From: Acidimicrobiales bacterium
Lineage (GTDB): Bacteria > Actinomycetota > Acidimicrobiia > Acidimicrobiales > SHLQ01
Assembly: GCA_020628865.1 (NCBI GenBank)
Contig: JAHDEJ010000003.1
Location: forward strand, 62,001 to 126,000
Length of the DNA: 64,000 nucleotides
Direction of reading: 5' to 3'
Part shown: piece by piece, positions 35,009 to 44,698 of the stretch
How positions within the stretch are numbered: the first letter of the stretch is position 1
Layout of the letters: each line of letters opens with the position of its first letter
Program-made: the position numbers and the translations under genes
The notes under the pieces: model-generated
Seen by the model: the letters and a program-made list of their open reading frames with translations, nothing else
What the model was told of the DNA's origin: nothing
The model's database searches: none

Positions 35009-35130
35009 CCGTCCGCCCAACCCGTCGCCGCAGCGACAACACCCGATCGACGTCGAAGGAGTGGGCCGCGATGCGTGGACCGCTCGACTCGAACACAGCA
35101 ATACCAACCAACACCCTAGGAGGGGTTCAC

Positions 35131-36603
35131 ATGAGCAAGTACAGGCACAAGGGGTGGCGTCTACTCGCCATGTTCCTTGCAATCGGACTCGTCGCCGCCG
35201 CATGCGGCAGCGACGCATCCGACGTTGTCGACAGCGCAACCGACGCCGTCGAAGAGGCAGCAGACGACGCAGCAGAAGCTGTTGACGACGCGATGGAAGA
35301 TGACGCCATGGAGGAGGAGGAACACTCCGAGGACGCCATGGAAGAAGACGACGCGATGGAAGATGACGCCATGGAAGAGGTCGCAATGATCTCTGACGAG
35401 TGCAACATCCCCAACCCGGCTGAAGAGGTCGAGATCGACGTGATGGGTTGGGAATTCCCGATCATCACCCAGTACGCCGAGGAGCTCGAGGAGTGCGAGG
35501 ACGGCAACTACTCATTCAACGTGCAGTTCCTTGACTCGTCCGAGGCCCAGGACGCCATGCGTCTCGACGGTGCGACCGGCTCTCCGGAGTTCGAGATCTA
35601 CCAAGGCTCCAACAGCTTCATCATCGAGCTGGCCAACTCCGGCGCACTCATGCCGCTGAACGACCTCATCGACAAGTACGGCGCCGAGTACGGCCTCGAC
35701 CAGATCGACCAGGCCTTCTTCGACTTCGCCTCCAAGGACGGCGACATCTACGCCATCCCGATGGTGTCGAACACGATGCACGTGTTCTACAACGAGCCGA
35801 AGCTCGCCGAGATCGGTGTCGACGTTCCGACGACCTTCGAAGAGGCGCTCGCCGCATGCCCGGACATTCAGGCAGCCGGCTACGACACGGGCTTCCTCTA
35901 CATGCTCTCCGCCGGTTGGGCCTGGAGCATCGAGTTCAGCAGCGTGCTGGGATCGCTCGGCGTTCGCTTCGTCGACGAGACGACCGGCCAGCCGAACTTC
36001 AACAGCCCGGAAGGCATCGAAGCCGCCAACATCCTGGTGGACATGCTCGAGACCTGCGGCGGCACCGCTGCCGGCACGTACAGCACCGATGACATCCAGG
36101 CTGCGTTCCAGACGGGCGAGATCATCCTCGGCCACACCTGGGCATCGCGTGCTGCGGCAATGGACGACCCCGAGGCGTCGACCGAGGTGGGCAACATCCA
36201 GTTCGCCCCGGCGCTGAGCAGCGGTGGCGACATCCTCGCCTCCCCGGCGTACATCGACGGCTACGGCATTCCCGTTGGCGTCGATCCCGAGATCGTCGAC
36301 GAGATCTTCCTTGCGATCCTCGCCGCATCGGACGCCGAGAGCCAGGAAGCTGCAGCCGAGTTCGGTCTCGTGACCCGGTCGGGCGTGACCAACGCAAACG
36401 GCCCCCGTGACGGCGCCGCTGCCGAGGCCAGCCTCGTGAACGGCCGTGGCCCGGATCTTCCGACCGCCGCTGCCGCGATCGCCCGCGCCAAGATCGGTGA
36501 CGCGCTGATCACGATCCTCGACGGCACCTCCGTCGAGGACGCACTGGCCGCTGCCGAAGCTGCGTACCTCGAAGAGGCCGAAGCCCAGGGGCTCCTGAGC
36601 TAA
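35131..36603 (+). CDS. Sugar-type (CUT1) ABC transporter substrate-binding lipoprotein
   Basis: A 490-residue family 1 binding protein. The lipobox is VAAAC (C25). Residues about 28-88 are an extremely acidic linker built from repeats of DAMEDDAMEE. The binding domain follows, with two conserved Cys near its start (SDECNIPN, ECEDGNYS) and a Trp-rich ligand region (GWAWSIEFSS). It delivers the solute to the permeases downstream. ATG 35131 has a strong CTAGGAGGGG site; an in-frame ATG at 35005 would add 42 residues before the signal peptide and is rejected. The LacI-type control and gene content suggest a polyol or sugar-like solute. Confidence 0.88.
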   Translation: MSKYRHKGWRLLAMFLAIGLVAAACGSDASDVVDSATDAVEEAADDAAEAVDDAMEDDAMEEEEHSEDAMEEDDAMEDDAMEEVAMISDECNIPNPAEEVEIDVMGWEFPIITQYAEELEECEDGNYSFNVQFLDSSEAQDAMRLDGATGSPEFEIYQGSNSFIIELANSGALMPLNDLIDKYGAEYGLDQIDQAFFDFASKDGDIYAIPMVSNTMHVFYNEPKLAEIGVDVPTTFEEALAACPDIQAAGYDTGFLYMLSAGWAWSIEFSSVLGSLGVRFVDETTGQPNFNSPEGIEAANILVDMLETCGGTAAGTYSTDDIQAAFQTGEIILGHTWASRAAAMDDPEASTEVGNIQFAPALSSGGDILASPAYIDGYGIPVGVDPEIVDEIFLAILAASDAESQEAAAEFGLVTRSGVTNANGPRDGAAAEASLVNGRGPDLPTAAAAIARAKIGDALITILDGTSVEDALAAAEAAYLEEAEAQGLLS

Positions 36604-36615
36604 TCGAAACCATTC

Positions 36616-36678
36616 ACCCGGTGATCGCCGGGTACTTGCTCCACGACCGGGTGGGCTGCGTCAGCGGTCCACCCGGTC
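36616..36678 (+). other. Two intercistronic hairpins between binding protein and permeases
   Basis: A short hairpin (36616-36633, 6-bp stem ACCCGG/CCGGGT) is followed by a stronger one, GACCGGGTGG at 36645-36654 pairing perfectly with CCACCCGGTC at 36669-36678 over a 14-nt loop. No T-run follows. Such hairpins after a binding-protein gene commonly protect its mRNA or attenuate read-through into the permeases. Confidence 0.55.
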
Positions 36679-36706
36679 AGGGGCCGACCGTGGGGGGATA
36701 TTTCTC

Positions 36707-37573
36707 GTGACACGACGAACGTTCTGGGGTTTCACGATCCCGAGCGTGATCATCATGCTCGTCTTGATGGTGGTCCCGCTGGTGACGACCATCTGGTTGT
36801 CCTTCAACGAGCTGTTCCTCCGGGACATCAACAACCCGACGTGGATCGGGTTCGACAACTACCGCGAAGTCCTCGGCGACGAGGAGTTCTGGGCGGCCGT
36901 GCGGTTCACGTTGCTCTTCGTGGCCGTCACCGTGCCGATCAACATGATCTTCGGCCTCGGCGTGGCCCTTCTCCTCGACAAGGTCGGGCGCGGACGCTCG
37001 ATCTACCTCGCCGCACTGCTGCTGCCGTTCATCGTCACGCCGGTGGTCGGTACCCTCATCTACAAGGACCTCTTCGACCGGGGCGGACTGCTCGCCTGGC
37101 TGTGGGAGGTCGCCACCGATGAGCCCTTCCTCATCACGTCTGGCAACGTGAAATGGCTCATCATCGTCCAGGCGATCTGGCATGTGATGCCGTTCGCCAT
37201 GATCACCTTCTTCGCCGGGCTCCAGACGCTGCCCGAGGACCGCGTCGAGGCCGCTTCCATCGACGGCGCCGGCTACTGGCGACAGCTCTGGCACGTGACG
37301 CTTCCACACCTGCGGGTGCTCATCCTTTTTGTCGCCCTGATCTCCATCATGGACGCCTACCGCGTGTACGACAGCGTGTTCGTGTTCGCCGGTGACCGGT
37401 TCACCGATGCGCACACCCTGCAGGTGTACACGGTCGAGGTCGCCGTCGATCCGCAGATCGGGCGGGTCGGCAAGGGCAACGCCATCGGCGTCCTCAACGT
37501 CATCGGCATCTTCGTGGTGCTGATCCCCTTCCTGGTCATCAGCTACCGGGACCAGATCCGGGAGCGCACCTGA
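36707..37573 (+). CDS. Sugar ABC transporter permease (MalF/UgpA type)
   Basis: A 288-residue permease with six helices and the EAA-loop AASIDGAGYWRQLWHVTLPHLR. It forms the channel with the next gene. The start is GTG at 36707, 8 nt after a GGGGGGA ribosome binding site. It is separated from the binding-protein gene by two hairpins, consistent with lower expression of the permeases. Confidence 0.92.
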   Translation: MTRRTFWGFTIPSVIIMLVLMVVPLVTTIWLSFNELFLRDINNPTWIGFDNYREVLGDEEFWAAVRFTLLFVAVTVPINMIFGLGVALLLDKVGRGRSIYLAALLLPFIVTPVVGTLIYKDLFDRGGLLAWLWEVATDEPFLITSGNVKWLIIVQAIWHVMPFAMITFFAGLQTLPEDRVEAASIDGAGYWRQLWHVTLPHLRVLILFVALISIMDAYRVYDSVFVFAGDRFTDAHTLQVYTVEVAVDPQIGRVGKGNAIGVLNVIGIFVVLIPFLVISYRDQIRERT

Positions 37574-38649
37574 TGAACGAGCAGACTCTCCGAAGCCGAA
37601 TCGGCGTCCACGGCACGCTGCTGATCCTCGTCGTGTGGAGCGTTGTGCCGTTCCTGTGGGCATTCCAGACGTCCATCAAGTTCACTCGCGACGTCGCGTC
37701 GAAGACACCCGTGCTCTGGGGTTACGAGACGACGGCGAGCGCCTACAACTCGTTCTGGATGAAGGACGACGACATCCAGATGTGGAACGTGGCCGCCTAC
37801 ATCGCCGTGATCGCTGCGGTGGCGGCCTTCTTCGGCTGGTCCGGCCGTCGGCTGGAGAACGGGCGGGCCTTCTTCTTCGCTGCAGCCGGCGTCATCGCCT
37901 TGGGTCTCTGGCAGTTCCCGAACATCTGGCGAGCCGAGGACGAATACGACTTCCTCATCAACAGCATCATCGTGACCGTGCTGACCATGCTGATCTCGTT
38001 GTCGATCGGCCTTCTGGCCGGCTACGGGCTCGCCCGATACACGGGTATCTCCGGCGCCGTGATCCTGATCATTGCCCTCGGGTTCCGGGCTCTGCCCCGT
38101 TCGGCCTTCGTGCTGCCGTACTTCTTCGGCGCCACCCGGATCGATCAGTGGCTCGAGGATCGCGGTATCGCCGAGTGGGACTTTCCCCTGATCGATGTGC
38201 CGTTCATCGACGAGTTCGGGGTGCTCGACTCGAAGATTGCCATCGTCATGGCCCTCGTGGCGGTCAACCAGCCGTTCACGATCTGGATGTTCCGCTCGTT
38301 CTTCATGGACGTGCCCAAGGAGATCGAGGAGGCCGCCATGATGGACGGGGCCACCCGGATCCAGGCGTTCCGCAAGGTCATCATTCCGATCATGTGGCCG
38401 GCCATCATCGCAACGGGGCTGTTCACGCTGTTGCTCGCGTACAACGAGTACCTCTTCGTTCGTGTGCTCGCACCGACCGAGTGGACGCTTCCGGTCGCCA
38501 TCGTCTCGCTGACGGGCGGCGAAAGCTCGAGGACGATCACCGAGGGCGCGGCCGCCTCCGTCTCGATCACACTTCCGATCGTGATCGTGATCATCCTCTT
38601 CCAGAAGCATCTCGTGAAGGGCCTCGGGGCCGGAGCGGTGAAGGGATGA
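37573..38649 (+). CDS. Sugar ABC transporter permease (MalG/UgpE type) with extra membrane insertion
   Basis: A 358-residue permease, about 80 residues longer than usual. After the first helix and the IKFTRDV segment there is an insertion (about residues 72-115) with two further hydrophobic stretches (NVAAYIAVIAAVAAFFGW and FFFAAAGVIALGLW). The normal core follows, with the EAA loop EEAAMMDGATRIQAFRKVIIP. The ATG overlaps the previous stop by one base (TGATG). The insertion could bind an accessory subunit or change topology. The reading frame is intact. Confidence 0.9.
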   Translation: MNEQTLRSRIGVHGTLLILVVWSVVPFLWAFQTSIKFTRDVASKTPVLWGYETTASAYNSFWMKDDDIQMWNVAAYIAVIAAVAAFFGWSGRRLENGRAFFFAAAGVIALGLWQFPNIWRAEDEYDFLINSIIVTVLTMLISLSIGLLAGYGLARYTGISGAVILIIALGFRALPRSAFVLPYFFGATRIDQWLEDRGIAEWDFPLIDVPFIDEFGVLDSKIAIVMALVAVNQPFTIWMFRSFFMDVPKEIEEAAMMDGATRIQAFRKVIIPIMWPAIIATGLFTLLLAYNEYLFVRVLAPTEWTLPVAIVSLTGGESSRTITEGAAASVSITLPIVIVIILFQKHLVKGLGAGAVKG

Positions 38650-39680
38650 CCGACCGCCTCCAGGCCGCCAAGGACGCAGTTCTCGCCTACAAGGCGGCGC
38701 TCGACGCCGCCGCGCCCGAGGCCCTGTCCATGGTGTTGTCGGACCACCTGGCGTCCGATCATCTGTGGCGGGGCGTCCGTCCGTTCTATGAGCTCACCGG
38801 CGTCGACGCGCTCGTCGAGGAGTTCTGGAGACCGTTGCGGGCGGCGTTCACGCCGGTGCAGCGCCGAGCGGACGTGTTCTTCGCCGGCGACAACGTGGTC
38901 GACGACGGAGCCTCGGTCTGGGTCTGCGAGATGGGGCACCTGCTCGGGCTCTTCGACCGGCCTTGGCTCGACATCCCGCCGACGGGTCGAATGTGTTTTC
39001 TGCGCTATGCCGAATTCAATCGGGTCGTCGACGGCGTCATCACCGAGTCCTCCATGTTCATGGACATCATCAGCGTGATGCGACAGGCCGGGCACTACCC
39101 GCTGCCGCCGCAGACGGGTTCGTCCCACATCCATCCGGGCCCCATGACGCACGACGGCCTGCTCCACGGAGCGAGCGACCCGGACGAGGGCACGACCACC
39201 ATGGATCTGGTGCATCGGATGGTGGCCGACCTCAGCGCCGCCAACGACGTCGCCAACGCCACCGGCGACAACCGGGTGCACCCGGACGTGCTCCGTGCAA
39301 CCTGGCACGACGACATGATCTGGTCGGGACCCGAAGGCATCGGCGCCACGTACACCGTCGGGCGATACCAGCAGCAACACCAGTATCCGTTCCGGTTCAA
39401 CCTGTCGGGCAAGACCTTCAATGGCCACGTGGCCCGCTTCGCCGAGGGCAACTACGCGGCGTTCTTCGGCTGGCCCAACCTGACGAACGTCGCCGAAGGC
39501 GGCTTCCTCGGCATGACCGGTGGAGGAACACCGGCCGACATGCGCGTCGTCGATGTCTACCGACGCGATGGGGAGAAGCTGGCCGAGAACTGGGTCTTCA
39601 TCGACCTGCCGCACTGGCTGGCGCAGCAGGGGCTCGATGTGCTCGAACGAATGCGACAACTCAACGGAGAGGCCTTCTGA
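38646..39680 (+). CDS. SnoaL/NTF2-like two-domain protein
   Basis: A 344-residue protein with two NTF2-like halves. The first contains PWLDIPPTGRMCFLRYAEFN; the second contains WSGPEGIGATYTVGRYQQQHQ and ends ENWVFIDLPHWLAQQGLDVLERM. These motifs recur in the other SnoaL-like proteins of the locus. Conserved Asp, His and Trp residues could form an acid-base site, but no reaction can be assigned. The ATG overlaps the permease stop by 4 bp, so an enzyme or binding protein is translated directly with the transporter. Confidence 0.78.
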   Translation: MTDRLQAAKDAVLAYKAALDAAAPEALSMVLSDHLASDHLWRGVRPFYELTGVDALVEEFWRPLRAAFTPVQRRADVFFAGDNVVDDGASVWVCEMGHLLGLFDRPWLDIPPTGRMCFLRYAEFNRVVDGVITESSMFMDIISVMRQAGHYPLPPQTGSSHIHPGPMTHDGLLHGASDPDEGTTTMDLVHRMVADLSAANDVANATGDNRVHPDVLRATWHDDMIWSGPEGIGATYTVGRYQQQHQYPFRFNLSGKTFNGHVARFAEGNYAAFFGWPNLTNVAEGGFLGMTGGGTPADMRVVDVYRRDGEKLAENWVFIDLPHWLAQQGLDVLERMRQLNGEAF

Positions 39681-40219
39681 TGACAGGCGCACGGCCGGAA
39701 CAGGCAGCACTCACCCGGGACACCGACCTCTCCAAGACCGACGCCACGCGTGCGGTCATCGAGGGAATGGTCGATGGACTGAACGACCACCGGATCGGGG
39801 ACATCGGCGAGTTCTTCGCCGAGACGTTCCGCTGGATGGGCAACGAGGGGTGCGGCACGAAGAACGGGCTGACGGAGTTTCAGGACAACTGGCAGAAGCC
39901 GTTCCAAGCGGCGTTCCACGACAAGGTGTGTGTTGACGAGGCCCGCTTGTTCATGGGGGAGTGGGCGGCAGCGTTCGGACGGCAGGAGGCCACCCATGGC
40001 GGTGTGTTCATGGGCATCGAGCCGACCGGAAAACGGATCGAGATTCGCTACATGGACTTCTGGAAGGTCGTCGATGGCCGGATCGAGGACAACTGGGTGA
40101 TGGTCGACTTTCCGCATGTGCTTGCGCAGCTGGGGGTCGACGTGTTCGACGGTGAGGGCTGGGAGGCCTTCGACCGGGGTGATCGGGTGCCACCGGCACC
40201 GGAACGGAGTGGGAAATGA
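39680..40219 (+). CDS. SnoaL/NTF2-like single-domain protein
   Basis: A 179-residue protein with one NTF2-like domain: FFAETFRWMGNEGCGTKNG, GIEPTGKRIEIRYMDFWKVVDGRI and DNWVMVDFPHVLAQLGVDVFDG. It is the single-domain member of the five in this locus and overlaps the previous gene by 1 bp. Its last five codons and stop lie inside the first copy of a 59-bp tandem repeat, so the C-terminal tail (ERSGK) may be a product of repeat insertion. Confidence 0.78.
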   Translation: MTGARPEQAALTRDTDLSKTDATRAVIEGMVDGLNDHRIGDIGEFFAETFRWMGNEGCGTKNGLTEFQDNWQKPFQAAFHDKVCVDEARLFMGEWAAAFGRQEATHGGVFMGIEPTGKRIEIRYMDFWKVVDGRIEDNWVMVDFPHVLAQLGVDVFDGEGWEAFDRGDRVPPAPERSGK

Positions 40220-40333
40220 TCCGCAGAGCAGACCGAGCGCAGCGAATCTGCGAGTGCCGGGAACGGAGTGGGAAATGATCCGCAGAGCAGACCGAGCGCA
40301 GCGAATCTGCGAGTGCCGGGAACGGAGTGGGAA
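40201..40333. repeat. 59-bp tandem repeat, two copies plus 15 bp
   Basis: Copies start at 40201 and 40260 and are identical over 59 bases; a third begins at 40319 and matches for 15 bases before the transporter ATPase gene. Each contains an inverted pair CGCAGA/TCTGCG. The first copy includes a stop codon. The copies add about 118 bases between the SnoaL-like gene and the ATPase gene. Confidence 0.8.
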
Positions 40334-40336
40334 GTA

Positions 40337-41506
<1,170 letters not shown>

Positions 41507-41517
41507 ACGGAATCTCC

Positions 41518-42663
41518 ATGCAGCGCAGCACCGAACGCATCCTCACCACGCATGTCGGCAGCCTGCCGCGGTCCCAAGCAGTGACCGACGGCATCTTCGC
41601 CATCGAGCGCGGCGAGGCCATCGATGTCGAGGCCCATTGCCGGACGGTCGCCGCAGCGGTTGGCGATGTGGTGGCCCGCCAGGTCGCCGTTGGCGTCGAC
41701 GTCGTCAGCGATGGAGAGATGAGCAAGCTCAGCTACGCGACCTACATCAAGGATCGCATCACGGGCTTCGAGGGCGACAGCCCCCGACGCGCACCACAAG
41801 ACCTCGAGGAGTATCCCTCGTTCCTCGAGCGACAGGCGAAGACCGGGGGCACCCCCACCTACGCTCGCCCGCAGTGCGTCGGGCCGATCGAGGTCAAGGA
41901 CACGCGCCCGTGTGAGGAGGATCTCGAGAACTTCCGCGAGGCCGTCGATGCGCACGGACCGGCCGAGGGGTTCATGAACGCAGCGTCGCCGGGAGTGATC
42001 GCGCTGTTCCAGCCGAACACCCACTATCTCGACCACCAGACCTACCTGGAGGCCCTCGCGGAGGCGATGCGCGTCGAGTACGAAGCGATCGTCGAGGCCG
42101 GCTTCATTCTCCAGCTCGATTCTCCCGATCTCGGGCTGGGCCGGCACATGATGTTCAAGGGCCAGCCGGACGAGGAGTACGAGCGGCTCGCGAACATCCA
42201 CGTCGAAGCGCTCAACCATGCGGTGCGCAACATCCCGGCCGAGAAGATGCGCATGCACATCTGCTGGGGCAACTACGAAGGCCCGCACACGTGCGACGCC
42301 CCGATGTCGCAGGTCCTCCCCATCGCGCTTCGAGCGAAGCCGCAAGGCCTCCTGTTCGAGTCGTCCAACCCTCGTCACGCGCACGAATGGAAGGACTTCG
42401 CTGCTGCGGACATCCCGGACGACAAGGTGCTGATTCCCGGCGTCATCGACTCGACGACCCACTTCGTAGAGCACCCCGAACTCGTGGCCCAACGGATCGA
42501 GCGCTTTGCCGACATCGTTGGACGCGAACGCGTCATCGCCGGCACCGACTGCGGTTTCTCGACGTTTGCGGGGTACGCGGGCATCGACCCGGAGATCGCC
42601 TACGCGAAGTTGGCGGCGATGGCCGAGGGCGCGGCGATTGCGTCCTCGCGTCTGTGGGCCTGA
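41518..42663 (+). CDS. MetE C-domain-like zinc thiol methyl/alkyltransferase
   Basis: A 381-residue protein with the fold of the catalytic half of cobalamin-independent methionine synthase. Zinc ligands are visible as H and C in MRMHICWGNYEG, Glu in LLFESSNPR and Cys in AGTDCGFSTF. N-terminal THVGSLPR is a family mark. It lacks the N-terminal half of MetE, so it is not a full methionine synthase; small relatives include YxjG/YxjH-type enzymes and epoxyalkane:coenzyme M transferase (similar length). It probably moves a methyl or alkyl group to or from a thiol. It starts 11 bp after the transporter ATPase gene, within the LacI locus. Confidence 0.82.
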   Translation: MQRSTERILTTHVGSLPRSQAVTDGIFAIERGEAIDVEAHCRTVAAAVGDVVARQVAVGVDVVSDGEMSKLSYATYIKDRITGFEGDSPRRAPQDLEEYPSFLERQAKTGGTPTYARPQCVGPIEVKDTRPCEEDLENFREAVDAHGPAEGFMNAASPGVIALFQPNTHYLDHQTYLEALAEAMRVEYEAIVEAGFILQLDSPDLGLGRHMMFKGQPDEEYERLANIHVEALNHAVRNIPAEKMRMHICWGNYEGPHTCDAPMSQVLPIALRAKPQGLLFESSNPRHAHEWKDFAAADIPDDKVLIPGVIDSTTHFVEHPELVAQRIERFADIVGRERVIAGTDCGFSTFAGYAGIDPEIAYAKLAAMAEGAAIASSRLWA

Positions 42664-42674
42664 GCGCCGGCAGC

Positions 42675-43655
42675 GTGGGGGACGCAGCACTCGTCTCGGC
42701 CAAAGCGGCGCTGATCGAGTCGCCGTTTCCGTCGGCGGAACGCCGCAACGCCGACATGAGGTTGTATGCCGGCTCGCCCGTTGGGGAGCACCGGGGTGCC
42801 GACGCGGTGGACGAGCATCTCGTTGCGCCCGTTGATGCCGCGCTCCAATCACCGGCATGGGAACCGGACGTGGTGCTCGCCGGAGCATCGGTGACGAGCG
42901 GTGCACCTGAGCGTTGGGTCGCAGCTCACGGTCACCTCGTGGGCAGGATGCGTCGGCCGCTCTGGGGCGTCCCGGCGGCGTCCGCTGATGAGGCCACCCT
43001 GCGAATCGGCGTTTTCCATCGTGTGGTCGGTCGAGGCGATGCGTGGGAGATCGACGAGAGCCGCGTCCTCTTCGATCTGCCCGCGTTGGCCGCGCAGGCG
43101 GGAATCGACCTGTTCCCACCATTCGCCGGACGCCCGGGTCGCCCCGCCGCACCAGCCAGCGGTCCCGCCGCCGCACCGGCACTCGGGCCGGCCGACGCCA
43201 CGGCCGCAACGCTTCAGTTGGTCGAGGACATGTTGGGCGGCTGCAACCGGCTCGTCGACGGCTCGCTGGAATCCATGGGGATGTCGGCGTACTGGCACGA
43301 CGAGATGCGATGGCATGGTCCCCACGGAATCGGTTCGACCCACGGGTTCGACGAGTTCCAGCGGGACGCCCAGGGGCCATCCGTTGCCAGCTTCCCGAAC
43401 CGGCGGGGCGGGCATCATCGAGCACGCTTCGCCGACGGCCATCTGGCCGCATTCACCGGCTGGCCCTCGCTGCGCGGCACCTTCGATGGCGTTGCGTTTC
43501 GCGGGATCGAGCCCACGGGCGGTCCCATCGGCCAGAACATCATGGATTTCTACGTGCGCAGAGACACCCATCTGCTCGAAAACTGGGTACTCATCGACCT
43601 CATCGACTTCGCATCCCAGTGCGGCGTCGACCTTCTGGAAGGACTGCTCCCATGA
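42675..43655 (+). CDS. SnoaL/NTF2-like two-domain protein
   Basis: A 326-residue protein. The second half has the locus motifs WHGPHGIGSTHGFDEFQ, GIEPTGGPIGQNIMDFY and ENWVLIDLIDFASQCGVDLLEG. The first half is more degenerate and is joined by an Ala-Pro-Gly-rich linker (about residues 148-172). The start is uncertain: GTG 42675 is used here, GTG 42654 would overlap the MetE-like gene by 10 bp, and neither has a convincing ribosome binding site. Confidence 0.72.
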   Translation: MGDAALVSAKAALIESPFPSAERRNADMRLYAGSPVGEHRGADAVDEHLVAPVDAALQSPAWEPDVVLAGASVTSGAPERWVAAHGHLVGRMRRPLWGVPAASADEATLRIGVFHRVVGRGDAWEIDESRVLFDLPALAAQAGIDLFPPFAGRPGRPAAPASGPAAAPALGPADATAATLQLVEDMLGGCNRLVDGSLESMGMSAYWHDEMRWHGPHGIGSTHGFDEFQRDAQGPSVASFPNRRGGHHRARFADGHLAAFTGWPSLRGTFDGVAFRGIEPTGGPIGQNIMDFYVRRDTHLLENWVLIDLIDFASQCGVDLLEGLLP

Positions 43656-44698
43656 CCGTTGATCACGCCGCGCTGCGCGAGGTGCTCACGCCGATCCGGT
43701 CGGCGATGTACGACTGGACCCCGGACGGGGTTCGTCAGGCCGTGCTTTCGAGCTGCACGCCCGATGCCCTCTTCCAGCTCGCCCATCCGTTCAACACGCT
43801 TGGAGGACCGGACGCGTTCGTCCAGGAGGCGCTCGACGTCCTGCATCACGCCTGGCCCGACGTGGAGCGTCGGGACTACATCGTCACGGCAGGGCCCGAC
43901 TCCTATGGCGGTCACTGGGTCGGATGCGCGGGTGACTACACCGGAACTTTCACCCGGCCATTTCTTGACATCCCACCAACCGGACATCAGACGTCGATGC
44001 GATTTCACGAGTTCTACCGCATCGAAGACGGCCGCATCACGGAGATGCAGGCGTTGTGGGACATCGCCGAGGTCATGATTCAGGCCGGCGCCTGGCCGAT
44101 GGGTCCCAGCCTCGGCCGCGACTGGCGGGCGCCAGCGCCGGCGACCATGGACGGCATCCGCACCGGACCGCGCGACGACGCACTGTCAGAGCGGAACAAA
44201 GCCCACGTGATCGACATGCTGACCGACATGGTCAAACACCCCGCCGAGCCGGTGGAGGCGATGCGCCTGGAGCACTGGTGGCACGAGAAGTTCTCCTGGT
44301 ACGGGCCCGGAGGCATCGGTACCGCACGGGGAATTTCCGGCTTTCGCCATTGGCACCAGATCCCGTTCCTTCGCGGCATGCCCGATCGTTCGGGCGGGTA
44401 CCTGGGGGAGACCTACTTCTTCGGCGACGGGCCGTACGTTGGCGAAACCGCGTGGCCCGGCATGACGATGCACCTTTCCGGCGACGGCTTCCTCGGCATC
44501 GTGCCCACCGACACCCATGTGACGGGGCGCAGCCTCGACTTCTGGCGAGTCGAAGACACGCCAGACGGCCCCAAGATCCGCGAGAACTGGGTGCTCTTCG
44601 ACGTGCTCCACGTCTGGGACCAGCTCGGGGTGAACGTGTTGGACCGGATGCGTGAGTTCACATCGGCCCGACGCGTCGCCACGGAGGCGCTGACCTAG
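43652..44698 (+). CDS. SnoaL/NTF2-like two-domain protein
   Basis: A 348-residue protein, fifth of its kind in the locus. The first half carries PFLDIPPTGHQTSMRFHEFY, the second WYGPGGIGTARGISGFRHWHQ, GIVPTDTHVTGRSLDFWRVED and ENWVLFDVLHVWDQLGVNVLD. It aligns end to end with the protein at 38646. The ATG overlaps the previous stop by 4 bp. It is the last gene of the locus; its stop codon shares the bases CTAG with the stop of the convergent aminotransferase. Confidence 0.78.
   Translation: MTVDHAALREVLTPIRSAMYDWTPDGVRQAVLSSCTPDALFQLAHPFNTLGGPDAFVQEALDVLHHAWPDVERRDYIVTAGPDSYGGHWVGCAGDYTGTFTRPFLDIPPTGHQTSMRFHEFYRIEDGRITEMQALWDIAEVMIQAGAWPMGPSLGRDWRAPAPATMDGIRTGPRDDALSERNKAHVIDMLTDMVKHPAEPVEAMRLEHWWHEKFSWYGPGGIGTARGISGFRHWHQIPFLRGMPDRSGGYLGETYFFGDGPYVGETAWPGMTMHLSGDGFLGIVPTDTHVTGRSLDFWRVEDTPDGPKIRENWVLFDVLHVWDQLGVNVLDRMREFTSARRVATEALT

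Noticed and set aside
35005-35130. Upstream ATG giving a 42-residue extension of the sugar-binding lipoprotein
   Set aside because: It would bury the signal peptide; the CTAGGAGGGG site supports ATG 35131.
41518-42663. Full methionine synthase MetE
   Set aside because: At 381 residues it has only the catalytic half, and the context is catabolic.
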